A DNA stretch of 34,390 nt, taken from contig JAOAGZ010000020.1 in assembly GCA_026415495.1 (NCBI GenBank), forward strand, positions 1-34,390, written 5' to 3'. Source of the stretch: Eximiradius proteiniborus. GTDB lineage: Bacteria; Bacteroidota; Ignavibacteria; Kapaibacteriales; UBA2268. Numbering within the stretch: position 1 is the stretch's first letter; each line of letters starts with the position of its first letter. Of this stretch, positions 23,335 to 33,100 are shown piece by piece. The position numbers were made by a program, and so were the translations under genes. Below the pieces are notes generated by a model, which worked only from the letters and a program-made list of their open reading frames with translations, was not told the origin of the DNA and made no database searches.

Positions 23335-24544
23335 TCCTAAAACCATCAATTGCCAAATTTCTGTCCCATTTTCCAAAAGCGAGTTTCTAAGAGCTTGTTT
23401 AATCGCTTTACTGAGTAAGAAATTTACTATTGAAAATATTCCGAATTCCGAAGATGCCACCGCCGCAATTAAAATATTACAAAACTATTCTAATTGTTTG
23501 TTTAAGGATAATCAGATATTTGTCGAAAAAATAAATCAAACTAATGATTTTAGCTTTCATTGTGGCGAATCAGCTTTTCTGGCTCGAAGTCTTACTGCCA
23601 TATCTGCAATAATGGGGTGGAATGCCAAAATTTGTGCTTCTGGGTCTCTTTTCTCTCGTAATCTTATTGATATTTTCGATTTTCTTATGCGTAATAATAT
23701 TATTTTTGAAGGTAATTCACCTTTTCTTCCAGTAACTCTATTCAAAAGTAATATAACAAAAATAATCGAACTTGATGCTTCTCAATCGTCTCAATTGCTG
23801 TCGGGTTTGCTAATTGGAAATGCCTTTGCTGAGAATAATTTTGTTATTCGTTGTTCAAATATAGTTAGCAAAGGCTATGTCGTTCTCACACTGAATATGC
23901 TCGAAAAAATTGGGGTAAATTATGATTATTGTGAAAATGAATATTATCTTGCAAATAATTCAATCGTTACTTCTGATAAAATTACAATTACGGGGGATTG
24001 GAGTGCCGCTGCATTCTTAATGGTTGCCGGATTTATTTCTGGAAAAGTCGAAATTTTGAATTTAGACAACTCATCGTCTCAACCCGATAAATTTTTTCTT
24101 GATTTTATTCATCAACTTGGGCTCAACTGTTCTATCGTTAATCACCCTTATAAAATCACTTGCGAAAAATCCATTATTCCTCAATTTGAATTCGATGCAA
24201 CTGATTATCCCGACTTAATTCCTCCACTTGTCGTTCTTGCACTAAATTCAACAGGTAAGTCTGTAATTAAAGGTGTCCATCGCCTTCTGAATAAAGAAAG
24301 CAATAGAGCTTTGGCTCTGCTGGAAGAATTTACCAAAATTGGTGCTAATATTTCAATTTCTGATGATATCTTTATTATTCAAGGGAATTCGCAACTAAGT
24401 GGGGGAGAGGTTTCTTCTCGAAACGACCACCGAATTGCTATGGCACTTGCTGTTGCTGCTCTTAATTCAAAAAGCGGAATTGTTTTGGACAATCCCGCTT
24501 CTGTAAATAAATCTTTCCCTGATTTCTGGAATTTATTTATATAA
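23324..24544 (+). CDS. aroA: 3-phosphoshikimate 1-carboxyvinyltransferase (EPSP synthase)
   Basis: 406 aa, slightly shorter than the usual ~425. It joins shikimate 3-phosphate and phosphoenolpyruvate. Motifs in order: VPFSKSEFLRA near residue 14 (Lys/Ser/Arg substrate contacts), CGESAFLARS (80-89), DASQSSQLLSG (151-161), DYPDLIPPLVVLAL (Asp297), NKESNRA (Glu325, Arg328), GGEVSSRNDHRIAMA (Asp368, His369, Arg370), and NKSFPDFW (Lys397) at the end. The phosphoenolpyruvate loop is unusual, with Ala84 and Ser89 where E. coli has Gly96 and Pro101. The ATG lies inside the end of aroE-aroK, so translation is coupled. The stop overlaps the convergent transporter gene by 8 bases. Confidence 0.92.
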   Translation: MLINPKTINCQISVPFSKSEFLRACLIALLSKKFTIENIPNSEDATAAIKILQNYSNCLFKDNQIFVEKINQTNDFSFHCGESAFLARSLTAISAIMGWNAKICASGSLFSRNLIDIFDFLMRNNIIFEGNSPFLPVTLFKSNITKIIELDASQSSQLLSGLLIGNAFAENNFVIRCSNIVSKGYVVLTLNMLEKIGVNYDYCENEYYLANNSIVTSDKITITGDWSAAAFLMVAGFISGKVEILNLDNSSSQPDKFFLDFIHQLGLNCSIVNHPYKITCEKSIIPQFEFDATDYPDLIPPLVVLALNSTGKSVIKGVHRLLNKESNRALALLEEFTKIGANISISDDIFIIQGNSQLSGGEVSSRNDHRIAMALAVAALNSKSGIVLDNPASVNKSFPDFWNLFI

Positions 24545-25880
24545 TACCAAATAAACTAAGTAAAATTAATGAAATAACAATGGGTATAATAAATTTGATA
24601 AAGAAACCCCATAAGAAAGCAATTTTTTTGAAATTATTCGAGCCTTCCGAAATCTCTTCAGTTGCAGGTTTTATTCCCCACACCCATCCAACAAATACAG
24701 AAGCAAACAGTGCTCCTAAGACGACCGCAAAGTCACCAAAAATAAAATTCATATGCGAAAGAAAATCTGGCGAACAAATTGATTTTGGCAACAATCCAAA
24801 ATTAGTAAAAACATCAACTGTTCCTTGCGAAAGGGCAGAAGGAAGACCCATAATAAATGTGAAGATTGTAGCATAAATCACAATTTTCTTTCTGTTAATT
24901 TTCTTTTCATCAACGAAAAATGATACAGGAACCTCTAACATTGAAATTGTCGAGGTAAGTGCTGCAATAGAGAGCAGAACAAAGAAAAATGCACCCACTA
25001 TCTGTCCGCCGGGCATCCCCATAAACAATTTAGGCAATACTTCGAAAACAAGTGCCGGTCCAGCCTGTGGATTGACACCCATTGCAAATAAAGCAGGGAA
25101 AATAACAAATCCAGCCATTATTGCTACTGCAGTATCCAAAAGAGCTATGGTTGTTCCGCTTACGAAAATATTTTCTTTTTTAGATAAATAGCTTCCGTAA
25201 GTAACCATTAGTCCCATCCCAAGACTGAGCGAGAACATAGCTTGTCCTATTGCCGAAAGAATTACTTTAGGTGTGATTTTCGAGAAATCTGGCTTTAAAT
25301 AAAATTCCAAACCTTTCGATGAGCCTTCTAAAAAATTAGCATATATAATCAGAATTATCATTATCAGAAATAGTAATGGCATTAATATTTTCGACCACTT
25401 CTCTATTCCTTTTTCCACTCCTCCGTAAACTATCCCAGCAGTGAAAATTAAAAATATAGCGAATAACCCTATTTCAAATATTGGATTTGATACAAAAGTC
25501 TGGTAGCCAAAAGCATCTCCGCTCAACATCTTGAATATATAGCCGAATGTCCATCCCGCTATTACTGAATAAAATGCTAAAATCCCAATATTTGTAAGAA
25601 CAGCGAAATATCCAACAAATTTCCAAAATTTAGAATTACTGATGCTTGTAAATGCTCCAACTGGATTTTTTTGTGTTTTTCGACCTATTGCAATTTCTGC
25701 AATCATCAAAGGAATACCAAAGAATATTACAAAAATCAGATAAGTCAGAACAAATGCTGCGCCACCATTTTCACCGGCTACATATGAAAAACGCCAGATA
25801 TTTCCTAATCCTATCGCAGCTCCTGCTCCAGCCAAAATAAATCCAATTTTTGAACCCCATTGTCCTCTTTGTGCTTCCAT
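24537..25880 (-). CDS. Sodium-dependent transporter, neurotransmitter:sodium symporter (NSS) family
   Basis: 447 aa, inner membrane, about 11-12 helices. The length fits short bacterial members of the MhsT type. TM1 has the broken-helix motif GAAIGLGNIWRF with Asn27, the sodium ligand seen in LeuT, then GENGGAAF. TM6 carries MFSLSLGMGLMVTYGSY (215-231), matching the second unwound helix around the substrate. NSS bacterial proteins mainly import amino acids with sodium; the particular substrate is not readable here. The ATG at 25880 has GGAG 7 bases upstream. It converges on aroA and appears monocistronic. Confidence 0.93.
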   Translation of the reverse strand: MEAQRGQWGSKIGFILAGAGAAIGLGNIWRFSYVAGENGGAAFVLTYLIFVIFFGIPLMIAEIAIGRKTQKNPVGAFTSISNSKFWKFVGYFAVLTNIGILAFYSVIAGWTFGYIFKMLSGDAFGYQTFVSNPIFEIGLFAIFLIFTAGIVYGGVEKGIEKWSKILMPLLFLIMIILIIYANFLEGSSKGLEFYLKPDFSKITPKVILSAIGQAMFSLSLGMGLMVTYGSYLSKKENIFVSGTTIALLDTAVAIMAGFVIFPALFAMGVNPQAGPALVFEVLPKLFMGMPGGQIVGAFFFVLLSIAALTSTISMLEVPVSFFVDEKKINRKKIVIYATIFTFIMGLPSALSQGTVDVFTNFGLLPKSICSPDFLSHMNFIFGDFAVVLGALFASVFVGWVWGIKPATEEISEGSNNFKKIAFLWGFFIKFIIPIVISLILLSLFGII

Positions 25881-25982
25881 TAATTTACTCCGTAAAATTG
25901 TTTCATATACTACCTTTTTTTGTGAAAAAAATCTTCGTTAATATATGAACAATATTGATATTTTAAAAATGAAAATTTGCAT

Positions 25983-26012
25983 AAAAAAATGCTCTTCGAT
26001 TTTCGAAGAGCA
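25983..26012 (-). terminator. Rho-independent terminator of the trypsin-like protease gene
   Basis: TGCTCTTCGA (25990-25999) and TCGAAGAGCA (26003-26012) form a perfect 10-bp stem with a 3-base loop. On the minus strand it is followed by seven T (A-run at 25983-25989). It lies 24 bases past the stop at 26037. Confidence 0.88.
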
Positions 26013-26036
26013 CTTTTTCACATTACTTATATCACA

Positions 26037-28481
26037 TTATCTGATGACTACAAATTGCTTTGAAACTACACTGTTATTAATCTTAATATTTACGGAATAT
26101 ACTCCAACAGGTAACCTGCTTATATCTATTGTTTTGTTGTTCTGTCCAACAACTGCTTGAATTTGATTAGAGTATAGAACATTACCTAAAGTGTTGGTAA
26201 TTGAAATCTCTGCTTTTGAAATATTATTTGCGGCAAACGACAGATTTATTGAATTTGCTGCGGGGTTAGGATACAACGATAGGTTATCGACTAAAATTTC
26301 ATCTTTAACTGATGAAAAATCATTACAGAATTTGAATTGGTTTTCATTAATAAATTCTTCACCTGTTACTGCTAATATTATCTCTCCGGCAATATTTCTT
26401 ATTGTTACTGCAGTATCTATGTTTATTCCTCCTTCCGAATTATTTATTGGCACAAAATAATAACATCCTTCTGGCAAACATAAATCATATTCATTCGAGT
26501 ACGGACTTTCTACATTTTTACTCATAACAATGTTGCCTTCCTCGTCTATAATTTCCCAACTATATAACCAGAAGTTTTCATCTGTTTGTATATTCATAGT
26601 TGCAAATTTTGGAAGTAATTCGACCTGAAATTCAGCATTTAATGTGTTGTCATCTAAATTTGTTTCTTCATCATAGTTATCATATGAAATTATCTCGATT
26701 TTTATTTTGTTGTTTCCAACAGATACTTTTTCAAGGTTGAGTTCCACTGGGTATGCCATTCCTGCAAATATAGTGTTAGGTAATGTATCAACTTCCGAAT
26801 ATTGACTGTTTTCATAAGTTATCTTATATTTTAAATTCTTTATTGGTAATGTCCCGGAATTATTCAAAGTTAAGTTCAGGTTTTCGCTTACATCAGATAA
26901 ATCACAAACAACTACATAGTCAGTCATATCGTTCTTCAATATAGAAACATCATAAACAGGTTCAAAAGGAATAGAAAATGATGTCATATGGAAGAAAGAT
27001 TGTTCCTCGTTCCATAGCAAATCATATTTTTTGCCATCTGCATCAATTGCAAGATTGAAATCATAAGTTCCCATTCCACCTATATAGAACATATAATTCC
27101 CATCGCCGAGACAAATCTGTTCCTCTATTTTCTTGCCAGAAGAAGCAAAATTATATTCCTTTGTTTCGATTTGTTCCATAGTTTCTGCATCGAGAATGGC
27201 CCAACCAACCGTCATAATATTACCTAAATCAAGTGATAAATTAAGCGTGTTTGGTTTTGCTAACTCGAAATACTTGTTATCCATATATTTTTCGAGTTCG
27301 ATATTAGTTCCGTTTGGCTTGGAAATTGTAACTTCTACCCAATACATTCCGTAATTTTCGAACGCTCCGTTCATTTCAATTGGAAATCTTTTACTTCCGC
27401 CTGTTGGTAATGGATTATTAATTTCTATTGTTCGAGTTGTTGAGTTTAACAAATTATTGGGGTCAGTCCCGATTTTTATTGTAACGTCGAATTTTTCAAG
27501 TGGTGCTTTCCCGGTATTTACAACTAAATATTCTCCAATTTGTGGAACATCTCCACAAGAATAAACTTTTTCTTTAATAATTAATCTATTCAACTCAATA
27601 TAATTATCGTTTGCAGGTTCATTGTGTGCATTAATTTGCGAATTTTCTATTATCCAATCATAAAAATATGGAACACGGGTATAAACAGCTGGTTGTTTTG
27701 GTGCTCCACAAATATTTCCCCACGAAGTAATGCCTGCTAAAACGTAGTTGTTCGTAGAGTCTTTTACTGCAAGTGGTCCACCGCTATCTCCGTGGCAACC
27801 GCTCACTCCACCTTCTTCGTAGCCTGCTGGGAGCATACTTTCGAGAACCGTATTCATCCCTTGAGTAGATTCTGCAAACCATTGATTTGCAGTTTCCACA
27901 GAAATTATAGGTAGAACACCAACTTGTAGTTGATCTGGTTGTTCGCCCATGTACTGAGTTGTTCCCCAACCGGTGATTGTTGCCATCGTTCCGGGAGAAA
28001 TTAGTCCAGTTTGCTCTTCTTCAGGAGTAACCAATCTGATTATTTTGCTTCCGGAATTTGCTGTATCTATCGGATATGCTAACCTAAGTAATGCAATATC
28101 ATTCTCAACTGTGTTCGTATTGAATTCAGAGTGACTAATATAATAAACCCATTCCTATACAATGGCATTATCAATTTCGCTTAATTTGGAAAATGCGGCT
28201 ACGATTCTTTGATTTTTGTGTGAATTCTGCAAAACACAATGAGCTGCAGTTACTACCCAATATCTATCAATTATTGAACCGCCACACATAAATTCATTGA
28301 TGTTGCCTTCTTCATCAACCGAAAATAGTGCTACTTGGTAAGGATAATCTTCGATATTTGCTGGTGAGCCGCCCACTATTTTAATGTCTGGTGCTTGTGC
28401 AAATACCTGCGATAAGCTAAATATCGCAAGCATAAAAACAAAAATTGGGTAATAAATTCGATTAGTTTTTAATTTTTTCAT
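26037..28481 (-). pseudogene. Secreted trypsin-like (S1) protease with T9SS domain, interrupted by one in-frame TAG
   Basis: One continuous frame of 814 codons with a TAG at 28155-28157 (codon 109). Before it: signal peptide (1-29), activation site IVGG (35-38), CGGSIID, and catalytic His81 in TAAHC. After it, in the same frame: EWVYYISHSEFNTNTVENDIALLRL with catalytic Asp128, then TGWGTT, Ser233 in GCHGDSGGP, and ITSWGNICG. Several beta-sandwich-like stretches follow, then a T9SS type A domain (SLYPNPA to KQFVVIR). Ser (not Asp) sits at the chymotrypsin-189 position and Ala at 226, so trypsin-like Arg/Lys cleavage is not expected. All else is intact, and the start has a perfect AAGGAG. Either a very recent single-base inactivation, a sequencing error, or readthrough. 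Downstream translation could otherwise begin only at a TTG at 28034, which would lack the signal, His and Asp. Confidence 0.88.
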
Positions 28482-28677
28482 TTTTTCTCCTTAATGTTAA
28501 AAAAAAAGAACTATTAAATATTTACGCTTTTATTTGATATTGGTTTCAATTTATTTATATTTTGTTAAGTTTTATTTATTACAATATTTAAGATAAGATA
28601 TGAATAATTACGTAACATTCAACATACTAAATATATTATTTGAAAAAAATACTATTATTTTTCATTAATTATTAAAT

Positions 28678-28709
28678 AAAAAAGGCTGCCCCAGATAATT
28701 GAGACAGCC
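28678..28709 (-). terminator. Rho-independent terminator after susC-susD
   Basis: On the minus strand, GGCTGTCTC pairs with GGGGCAGCC (two G-T pairs) around loop AATTATCT, followed by six T. It sits 21 bases past the susD stop. It separates the SusCD transcript from the protease gene; the rest of the 249-bp gap is AT-rich with no gene seen. Confidence 0.8.
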
Positions 28710-28730
28710 ATTTTTCTGAACAATTCTATT

Positions 28731-30104
28731 CTACTTCTGCCACATTACCAAGCCATCACTGTCAGCCGGAACATTTGGATTTGCGTTCTTTTCAGTTATT
28801 GGATAAATAAAACGCATCGGCAGATTTGCAACTGGTTTCTTCCCAGTGCGGCGCATATCTGTATATGCTTGTCCTTCTAAGAACAACTGTAAGTATTTCT
28901 GTTTCAGTATTTCATTAATAAGTGCTTCGCCTGCACCCGAGAAATCTGTCAAACCGGCTGCATTTCTAATAATATTCAGTTGAATTACAGCTTCGCCTTC
29001 TCTTGATGTGCGAGCAAGTGCTTCGGCAAGAATCAAGACTGTTTCTTGATACGAAATTAATGGGAAATCATCAGCGTATTTACCATATTTTTTCAAAGAA
29101 ACAAGTTTCGAAATGTCTTTTTCATCGTCTGTAGGAGTTATTCCTGGTTCATCGAAATAAGCGTATCCAACATAATTACCATCAGAATTTGGATTGAAGT
29201 ATTCACTTAAACGTTTGTCGCCAGCTTCTGCCTGAAGAGCGCGGACGAAAGAATGAGTAGCGCGAATTGGTTCACCTACTTCGGTCAATGCCCAATGTCC
29301 CCAAACGGAGTATTCACCAGCAGCTTCATTGTATATTCCAAGAAGCACTAAGTTTGGAGCATCAATACCTAATGCGGCTTCTTCAGCTGCTTTTTGATAA
29401 TTCATTGCATGTAAGTAATAACGAGCTTTGAGTGAGTGAGCCACCTTTATCCATTTTGCACCGTCTCCACCAAAGTTCAAATCCTGCGGAACTGCAGCAG
29501 TATTAGCAAAATGAGCTATCGCTTCAGTTAATAATTGTTGAACTTTGTCGTAAGCCTGAGCTTGCGAAACAAATGTTGGTGCCTGCAATCCCTGAATATC
29601 AACAGGAATTGAACCGTAGAATGCGGCAAGTTCACCAAGGAACAATGCTTTATATACTTTAGCAATTCCAATAAATGTGTTTTGCAAAGCCTGATTATTA
29701 GCACCAAAAGTAACCTCTGGTGAATAATTGATGATGTCGTTTGCTATACGAACACCACGATAACCAAGTTTCCACATATCATCGACAAAACCGTCCGTTT
29801 GCATTTGATATGAGTTCCAGCTCACAGGTTGAGGACGTCCCAATCCCGGAGGAGCACACATCTGACGTGACCACATCGAAGCAATACGTGAGCGATCACC
29901 TGAATAAAAATCTCCTGCTGCAACTTGCATCGAAATTAACAAACCTTTGATCCCTGTTGCAGTCTTTACATTACTTTCATTAATTGCATTAGGTGATTGA
30001 TTGATGCTATCATCAATATCGCAACTCGATATCGATATTGCTATCAGAGCAAACAATGGAAGCATCATCAAGAGGCTAAATACTTTTTTATTTGATTTTT
30101 TCAT
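28731..30104 (-). CDS. SusD/RagB-family outer-membrane lipoprotein
   Basis: 457 aa. Lipoprotein signal with lipobox ISSC (Cys28), followed by DIDD, an acidic tract like the Bacteroidota surface-export signal. The SusD core is recognisable: long helical TPR-like regions (DDMWKLGYRGVRIANDII; VYKALFLGELAAFYGSIPV) and a C-terminal half with SYQETVLILAEALAR, LNIIRNAAGL, KQKYLQLFLEGQAYTDMRR and FIYPITEKNANPNVP. SusD lids the SusC channel and captures ligand at the cell surface. The ATG at 30104 has GGGGG upstream. It is 14 bases after susC, one operon. Confidence 0.93.
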   Translation of the reverse strand: MKKSNKKVFSLLMMLPLFALIAISISSCDIDDSINQSPNAINESNVKTATGIKGLLISMQVAAGDFYSGDRSRIASMWSRQMCAPPGLGRPQPVSWNSYQMQTDGFVDDMWKLGYRGVRIANDIINYSPEVTFGANNQALQNTFIGIAKVYKALFLGELAAFYGSIPVDIQGLQAPTFVSQAQAYDKVQQLLTEAIAHFANTAAVPQDLNFGGDGAKWIKVAHSLKARYYLHAMNYQKAAEEAALGIDAPNLVLLGIYNEAAGEYSVWGHWALTEVGEPIRATHSFVRALQAEAGDKRLSEYFNPNSDGNYVGYAYFDEPGITPTDDEKDISKLVSLKKYGKYADDFPLISYQETVLILAEALARTSREGEAVIQLNIIRNAAGLTDFSGAGEALINEILKQKYLQLFLEGQAYTDMRRTGKKPVANLPMRFIYPITEKNANPNVPADSDGLVMWQK

Positions 30105-30118
30105 ATTCTATCCCCCGA

Positions 30119-33100
30119 TTAATACATTATTGAAATACCAAAACGATAGGAACGTACCTGTGGCAAAGTGAAGTAGTCAAATCCACGACCTTCTGCTAAC
30201 GAGAAAGTGTTTACTTCTGGGTCGTAGCCTTTGTAATCAGTTATTGTTAACAAATTACGGGCTGAGAAAGTAAATGCAACTGTTTGTATGTTCCAATCTT
30301 TCAAGCCATTCCAGCGATATTCAATTGAAAATTCTCTTAACTTAATGTAAGAACCATCTTCAATGAATGGCTCGTTAATATAGAACCCGTTGCTATACAT
30401 ACGGTAGAAAGGAGTTTTGGTAACCTGCTTAGGATTGTTTGGATCTGTAACGTCCAATACAGGTTTGCCATCGAAATTAATCCAAGGCTCATCACGATCC
30501 TTTGTGTCCCCAGCAGTTCCAAAGTTATACAATGCACCACGAGTTCCGTTCCATACATCCAATCCAATTGCAGCATCAAATAAGAATCCCACTGTTAGAT
30601 TCTGCATAATTGTAAAGTCGTTTCTCCAGCTAATCTGGAATTTTGGATTGGAGTTACCAATGATCTTTTGATCTGGGTCTTGTATTGGTGTGTTAATATA
30701 TGGATTACCATAATCGTCTTCCATTAGCAAACCATTCGGGTCATTTGCATCTGTTTTGGTAACGCGACCATATTTATCACGCATTATCGAGCCGTCGCTG
30801 TTTAGTTTAATATATTCTCCTGAATAGACAATTTTGCCATTTACATCACGCAACCATCCATAACCATAAAATACTCCAAGAGGATGTCCAACCATTGCTA
30901 CGTTCTGAATACCAACAAATCCACCACCTAATGTAATTACATCTGTTGGCTTCTGAACCGGGCTGATGATCATCTTTGTAACTTTGTTACGGTTATGTGA
31001 ATAGTTGAATGTTGTTACCCAATTGAAATCAAATGTTGAAATTGGATTTGCTTTTAATGAAAATTCTAATCCTTCGTTCCACATCTCAGCAGCATTGCGA
31101 AGTTGTTGATCGTAACCTGTTGAAGTTGGAACAGGGACATTCAGAATCATATCAAATACATTTTGTTTGTAGTAAGTTACTTCAATATTAAATAAATTAT
31201 CAAACAATGTGATGTCTAAACCATATTCGCGTTCTATTGTCAATTCTGGCTTTATGTCTTTTGCTCCTGCAACTATATATTCGTCAGCACTTGTACCTCC
31301 ACCCGGTTTTATTCCAATATATCCGGAACGAGAAGCTGTCGTTGAGCGTCCCCAAGGATCAAAAAATCCGGCTACACCATAAAGGAAGTTAGTCTGATAT
31401 GCTGCTGGAAGCGATGGCGAACCAGCCTCACCCCAGGATGCACGCAAGCGAACATTTGAAAATGTTGGTTTCAATGATTCCCAGAAGCTTTCATTACTCA
31501 AAACATAAGAGAAGCTAACCTTTGGATAGTAATGGAACTTATCAGATTCCCCGAATGTCGAACTGCCGTCTCGTCTCAATGCAAGAGTCAGAGATAATTT
31601 CTCTTGCCAGGTGTTCGTAACCTGAGCAAACATACCTACTGTTTTTTGCTCATACCTGCTTGAACCTGCATCTCTTGTAGCACCTGCAGAGAGCATATCA
31701 AAAAACGGAATTGTGCTTGTAGCATCACCAAAGTTAGATGTGCGGTAATCCCAGATGATCTGACTACCTGTTACAAAAGTTGTAAAAAATTGATTATCGA
31801 GCCAATATGTCTGGAAGTTAGCTGTAAAGTCCAGATTCGTTTTTTCGTTATCAATTCTTTGGTCAGAAATTGAACCTTCACGATTTGGTGAAGCTGCACT
31901 TCCCACTGCCAGTCTTGAGTTGTTCTGATAATAGTATCTATCGTATCCAACTCGCCCATTCAAACTCATCCAGTCAAACACTTGCCATTTTGCGTCAGTA
32001 GAATGTAAGAAACGATTAATTTTTGAATTAAACTTATTGAATTTTTGTGTCCAAATCGGATTGTCGTAAGTCCCAAATCTACGCATCGAGCCATCAGGAT
32101 ATAAATAAATCTTGTTGTTGAATTCCGGTGGCGTACGCAATGCACCTAACAAGATACCCGAAGTGTTTGAACCGTCTTGTGGCAGATCATTGTTTGTAAT
32201 AATATAATTATTATTAGTTTTGATGTTGAATCCAGGAAGAATTTGAGCTCCGATATTTGCTCTTACGCTCGTTCTTTCCAACAACGAACCATTAACATAA
32301 CCCTCATTTCTTGCATATGTTCCATTGATCAAGTAATCAAATTGAGGAACACCACCGGATATTGTCAGTGATTGTTCATATGAAAATGCATTACGGAATG
32401 GCTCTTCTGAATGATTATATGTTTTTACTGTGTCTGGCAATTTTGCTCCCCATGAGTCATTACTGCCAGGTTTTCCTTCTTGGAATTTAACTCTTTGACC
32501 ATATACTCGTTGAAGAGGCACTTCCCCTGCTTGTTTGTCGAATGTATATGAACTTGTATAAGTTATCTGGGCAGGTTTATCCATTGATTGTAATTTACCG
32601 CGCTTTGTTGTAATCAAAATTACACCATTTGCTGCTTGTGAACCATATATTGCAGCAGCAGAAGCGCCCTTCAGAATTTCTATCGATTCAATATCTTGTG
32701 GATTAATATCTACTGCACGGTTAGAAAATTGAACTGTACCGCTTCCGTCATAGAGTGAACTGTTATCAATTACAATACCATCTACGACATAGAGAGGCTC
32801 CGATGAACCAAGAATTGACTTGCGTCCTCTCATCGTGATATAAGTACCGGCACCAGGTGTTCCTGAGTTCCTCGTAACAAATACGCCCGGCACCCGTCCG
32901 CTTATTGCATCTATTGCTGATGGTGAAACAACATTGGCTACATCTCTTCCGCTTACTGATGAAATTGTATTGCCAAGTGTGTTTCTATCAACTTCGCCCG
33001 TCAAGCCAACAACTACAATTTGGCTTGTTAATATACTTTGTGTTTTTAATCCAATGTCTAAATTTCTTGTCTCGCCTTCTTTTAATGTTATTTTTGTCGT

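Noticed and set aside
28034-28160. Frameshift between the two protease parts
   Set aside because: The start of the upstream part and the downstream part are a multiple of three apart, and the codons between them read through in frame; only the TAG interrupts.
26037-28481. Genome-wide TAG reassignment
   Set aside because: Other genes here end on TAG at the expected protein length (Hydin-type protein, rubrerythrin-like protein, HpnE-like protein), so TAG works as a stop.
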